A stretch of 60,041 bases of DNA from positions 1 to 60,041 of IMG/VR virus record IMGVR_UViG_3300033155_000947; one strand, given 5' to 3'. Below are positions 57,258-60,041 of this stretch, one piece after another. The notes beneath the pieces were generated by a model. The model did no database searches and had not been told where the DNA came from. It saw only the letters and a list, made by a program, of their open reading frames with translations. The position numbers and the translations under genes are program-made. Positions within the stretch are counted from its first letter, which is position 1. Each line of letters starts with the position of its first letter. The stretch comes from a virus.

Positions 57258-58064
57258 ATGGAACATACATGGATTGATTACCAACTACCCTCACAAGGAC
57301 GGTGGTATGGCGACAAACTGCCAGACGGCAAAGTCGCTATTCGTCAGCTCACGACACGTGAAGCGGCGCTCTTAGACAGTGACATGCTAAGCGCACTAGA
57401 CCGTACGAATCGTATTATCGACAACTGTGTCAAACTTCCGAACACTATCAAGCCCAGCGAGTTACTCACCAGTGACCGCTTTGCGCTGTTGTTAAACCAA
57501 CGGATTGCCACGTTCGGTCCTCACTACTCATTCAAATTGCCCGCAGGTGGTCGCCTCATCCCGCATACGGTGAACCTCATCCGAGACCTCACCGAGACCA
57601 CGCCCGACCGTGCCCTCGACGCCTGTCGTGAAGCGTACGACGAGGCGTCCGAAGAAGTCCGCGACGGCCTGTTTAAATGGGACGGGTCAGAGCCGTTCCG
57701 CATCACCCTCCCTGACTCCGGTGACGTACTCACACTACGCTTCTTACGAGGCGCAGATGAGTCGCAGATTATGACCACCGCCGCACGTGGCAAAGGCCAA
57801 CCGGGCGGAGGCGACGACGCCAAAATTGTACGCCTCACCACGCACTGCGTAAGCGTAGAAGACAAACCCGAGCTAGACGACGCATACAAACGAAGTCGCT
57901 ATATCCGAGATATGTCGTTCCGTGACAGCCTTGCAATCGAGCGGGCGCTTGAGGCGCGGGAAACCGGTATCGACACCTCCATTTCGATTGACTTACCCGG
58001 AAGGGGGCTGACGACCATTACTTTACCGATGGACGCAGAGTTCTTTCGCCCGTCCCGTCTGTGA
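57258..58064 (+). CDS. tail assembly chaperone, first frame (putative)
   Basis: The start is ATG 57258 with GGGAA upstream; a longer reading from 57171 is rejected as low-quality sequence. The 268-residue protein (WIDYQLPSQGRWYGDKLPDGKVAIRQLT; SELLTSDRFALLLNQRIATFG) resembles baseplate/tail assembly proteins encoded between tube and tape measure. Residues 175-195 are FRITLPDSGDVLTLRFLRG. It ends at TGA 58062-58064, where a +1 shift would extend it. Confidence 0.65.
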   Translation: MEHTWIDYQLPSQGRWYGDKLPDGKVAIRQLTTREAALLDSDMLSALDRTNRIIDNCVKLPNTIKPSELLTSDRFALLLNQRIATFGPHYSFKLPAGGRLIPHTVNLIRDLTETTPDRALDACREAYDEASEEVRDGLFKWDGSEPFRITLPDSGDVLTLRFLRGADESQIMTTAARGKGQPGGGDDAKIVRLTTHCVSVEDKPELDDAYKRSRYIRDMSFRDSLAIERALEARETGIDTSISIDLPGRGLTTITLPMDAEFFRPSRL

Positions 58065-58245
58065 TAAAGATATAATAGAATCACATGTATTCTTTATTCA
58101 GTACTACGGCAAAGGTTACGCCGCTCACACCGTTTGGGACATGTACCTTCCAGACTTATTTTCAGCCTCCAAGCGGTTGAAAGAGCAGTTAGACACCGAA
58201 AATGATGCCCACAGACGACAAGCGCAACAGACGCGCAGGAGATAA
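58065..58245 (+). CDS. tail assembly chaperone extension, +1 frame
   Basis: The +1 frame is open from 58012 to TAA 58243-58245 and reads DKDIIESHVFFIQYYGKGYAA and then HTVWDMYLPDLFSASKRLKEQL, clearly protein-like. No ATG, GTG or TTG starts it before the conserved-looking part; the ATG at 58085 is in another frame. The overlap with the upstream gene (58012-58064) ends in CGT-CTG-TGA, a plausible +1 slip before a stop. Position just before the tape measure gene matches chaperone frameshift pairs in other tailed phages. A rare ATT or ATA start is the alternative. Confidence 0.55.
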
Positions 58246-58247
58246 GT

Positions 58248-60041
58248 GTGAGCGCAGACCATGCCATTCAGTTCCTTCTCCAAGTAGAAGACCAGATAAC
58301 ACCTGCTATCAACAAGGTGGCGGGTAACTACGACAAAGCCGTATCAGCGGTCGAGGCGGCGAACGATCAGCTGTCAGCTACTTCGATGGACGTCGCTAAA
58401 GGGTTCGCGCAGGTCGCCAGCTCTGCGGAACGGATGGCGGACGATGTGTATGACGCTTACAGTAAGACACACGAGCGCATAACCAAGCTAGCCTCGAAGG
58501 CGATTAAACAAAAGATCGAGATTGAGGTGAGCGGGAGATCTTCGGCTAAACTTAGCGCCTCGATTAGCCGCGCCTTAGGGAAAGCTCTCGGAGGCGCTAA
58601 GATACGATTGAGCGCGTCCGCACCTTTGAAAAAGTCACCGCTGTTTGCCCACGACAAGGCTATGCGCGCCTACTACAAAGATATGCCACAACCACCCGAC
58701 ATGTCGGGTATTATCCGCGGACTGCCTAAATTCGCAGACGGTGGTATGGTTGAGGGACAGGCAGGGCAGTCGCCTCTCAAAGACTCGGTGATGGCTATGC
58801 TTCAGCCGGGCGAGTTTGTCATACCTAAAGACATGGTGCAGGCGCTCACGAAGTTCGGAGCCCAGACACAGGACGTGCCTGAAGATATATCAGAGACCAC
58901 AGCCAACGTGCTTAACCTCGTGAAGGCGCTCGACAACCTTAACGGTGACGAAGCGTTCAAAGGAAGCGCAAAAGGCGCGCAAATGTTCAGCGAAATGTCG
59001 GCAACCCTCACCGATGAGCTCGAGATCCTACGCCTGCAGGCGGAGACGCTGTCGAATGACGAATTCCCCGGCCTTCACCTTGCCACTACGGAGCTATCGA
59101 CCAAGGGTTTCATGGCGCTGGACGGGTCGGTTACGGACTTGAGCAAGTCTATGGACAAGATGGCCAAGGACACCAAGCAAGACATGCGACAGGCGTCTAA
59201 ATCGGTCGAAGACTTCGCGGACAAAGCCGTACCCGCGCTCGAAGACGTGAATGACCGTATGGACAGTATTGGCAACAATACAGGGTTCTTGACAGCCTTA
59301 GCCTCTAGCGCGGTTCTCACAGGTGATATAGCGCGCCAAGCCGGACAAGTTGCGGGCGAGGATACTATCGGGACGTTCACCGATGAAATGAACCACCTTA
59401 ATAACTCGCTTAACCTGAGCCGGCCAGCCTTGCGCGACCTCAAAAAGGAAACGCGAGAGTACGTCGCAGAGCTCGACAATGTCGATCTGTCCAAATTCGC
59501 TAATGCTATGGGCGCCGCCGCGCAGGTGGGCGCACGTGACCCTGCCATGTTACGTGAGCTCGCGACAACGGCGGCTATGATGCAGGAAATTGACGAAGGT
59601 ATCGACGCCTCTGCCATATCGCATATCGGGTGGGAGTTGCGAGACGGCCTGCATGCGAGCAACGAGCAGATGAATTCGATATTCGCCACTACAGCCAAAA
59701 TGCAGGAAGCGGGCGGTGGCCTAGGAGCCGGACAGCTCATTACCGACATGCAGGAGGCGATGGAGAAAATGGCTCCGTTTATGGAGCAGGCGACCACCGA
59801 GGCGAATGTGGCGTTGTTAAACGGTCTTGGCACCTTCCGGCAGTCGCTCGAACAGAATTTCATAGAGAGCGCGCCGCTAGCGGAGATCCTAACCGACGCT
59901 ATCGCAGGTAAAGATGACGCACTCGCACACACGGCTATGCTGTTGGGTGTGGGTACGTCCGATCAAGTGGCGTCACTGGTCGAAAGCGGAGAAGCTGTGG
60001 CGGTGCTAACCACCCGTATGACCGAGCTAGGGGTCACCTCC
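58248..60041 (+). CDS. tape measure protein, 3' truncated by the window
   Basis: GTG 58248 follows an AGGAGAT site and the frame stays open for 598 codons to the window end. It begins with helices (HAIQFLLQVEDQITPAINKVAGNYDKA), then has the tape-measure signature FADGGMVEG.....DSVMAMLQPGEFVIPK near residues 163-200. Long Ala/Met/Glu-rich helices follow. It sets tail length and is normally ejected at infection. The rest of the gene lies outside the window. Confidence 0.88.
   Translation, partial: MSADHAIQFLLQVEDQITPAINKVAGNYDKAVSAVEAANDQLSATSMDVAKGFAQVASSAERMADDVYDAYSKTHERITKLASKAIKQKIEIEVSGRSSAKLSASISRALGKALGGAKIRLSASAPLKKSPLFAHDKAMRAYYKDMPQPPDMSGIIRGLPKFADGGMVEGQAGQSPLKDSVMAMLQPGEFVIPKDMVQALTKFGAQTQDVPEDISETTANVLNLVKALDNLNGDEAFKGSAKGAQMFSEMSATLTDELEILRLQAETLSNDEFPGLHLATTELSTKGFMALDGSVTDLSKSMDKMAKDTKQDMRQASKSVEDFADKAVPALEDVNDRMDSIGNNTGFLTALASSAVLTGDIARQAGQVAGEDTIGTFTDEMNHLNNSLNLSRPALRDLKKETREYVAELDNVDLSKFANAMGAAAQVGARDPAMLRELATTAAMMQEIDEGIDASAISHIGWELRDGLHASNEQMNSIFATTAKMQEAGGGLGAGQLITDMQEAMEKMAPFMEQATTEANVALLNGLGTFRQSLEQNFIESAPLAEILTDAIAGKDDALAHTAMLLGVGTSDQVASLVESGEAVAVLTTRMTELGVTS

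Noticed and set aside
59075-59932. Long minus-strand open frame (285 codons) opposite the tape measure gene
   Set aside because: It is Ser/Ala/Cys-rich low-quality sequence mirroring a real helix-rich coding strand, and it has no ribosome-binding site.
1-60041. tRNA genes, integrase, transposase, diversity-generating retroelement
   Set aside because: No cloverleaf with a T-arm GTTCGAAT-type sequence, no recombinase motifs and no reverse transcriptase signature were seen.

Overview
The window is a stretch of a large, contractile-tailed (myovirus) bacteriophage genome. The right half carries a T4-like morphogenesis series in canonical order: a prohead protease/scaffold, a gp23-like major capsid protein, neck proteins, tail completion proteins, tail sheath, tail tube, tail assembly chaperone and the start of a tape measure gene. 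Hallmark bacterial genes are absent. The host is probably a Gram-negative bacterium: there are two lipobox lipoproteins, sigma70-type promoters, and a membrane-anchored lysozyme-like protein next to a nuclease. The species cannot be named from the sequence alone. Nearly every gene is on the + strand; the one convincing minus-strand gene is a membrane-anchored thermonuclease.

Region 1 (1-22.7 kb) is the early/accessory arm. It holds many small, tightly packed and often overlapping genes: thyA, a MazG-like pyrophosphohydrolase, a lysozyme-like protein, the antisense thermonuclease, two DNA methyltransferases of different architecture, an N-x-G repeat protein, HTH proteins, zinc-ribbon microproteins, two lipoproteins, an MmcB-like nuclease fold, an ASCH-like protein and a peptide deformylase. 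It also has a trio of coiled-coil proteins with C-terminal membrane anchors, two of which carry a degenerate HNH-like head. Eight promoters of one class (TTGACA, exactly 17 bp, GTG directly before the -10 box) drive this arm. Four are preceded by a duplicated control cassette: a perfect palindrome GTGACA-N3-TGTCAC, then a short hairpin with a GAAAAA loop, then the promoter at a fixed distance. The palindrome occurs eight times in the window, including just before the major capsid gene.

Region 2 (22.7-43.4 kb) holds very large and unusual proteins. They are a cysteine-rich repeat protein, a glycosyltransferase-like domain fused to two tandem sulfotransferase-like domains, and a 1726-aa mosaic protein whose small modules are joined by a repeated acidic TDLDE-type linker. 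These are followed by a protein with an acidic first half and a basic second half, a P-loop kinase-like protein with a zinc ribbon, and a 2355-aa protein with a perfectly placed Nudix box and a kinase-like GDHDGHxGNW/DRG motif. Their position directly upstream of head genes suggests virion-packaged proteins; this is inference.

Region 3 (43.4-60 kb) is head and tail morphogenesis. It is interrupted by a double NUMOD4-HNH endonuclease gene inserted between two copies of the same terminator. The tail assembly chaperone appears to be extended by a +1 frameshift just before the tape measure gene, which runs off the end of the window. Portal and terminase genes are not present here. No tRNA, CRISPR array, integrase or transposase was recognised.
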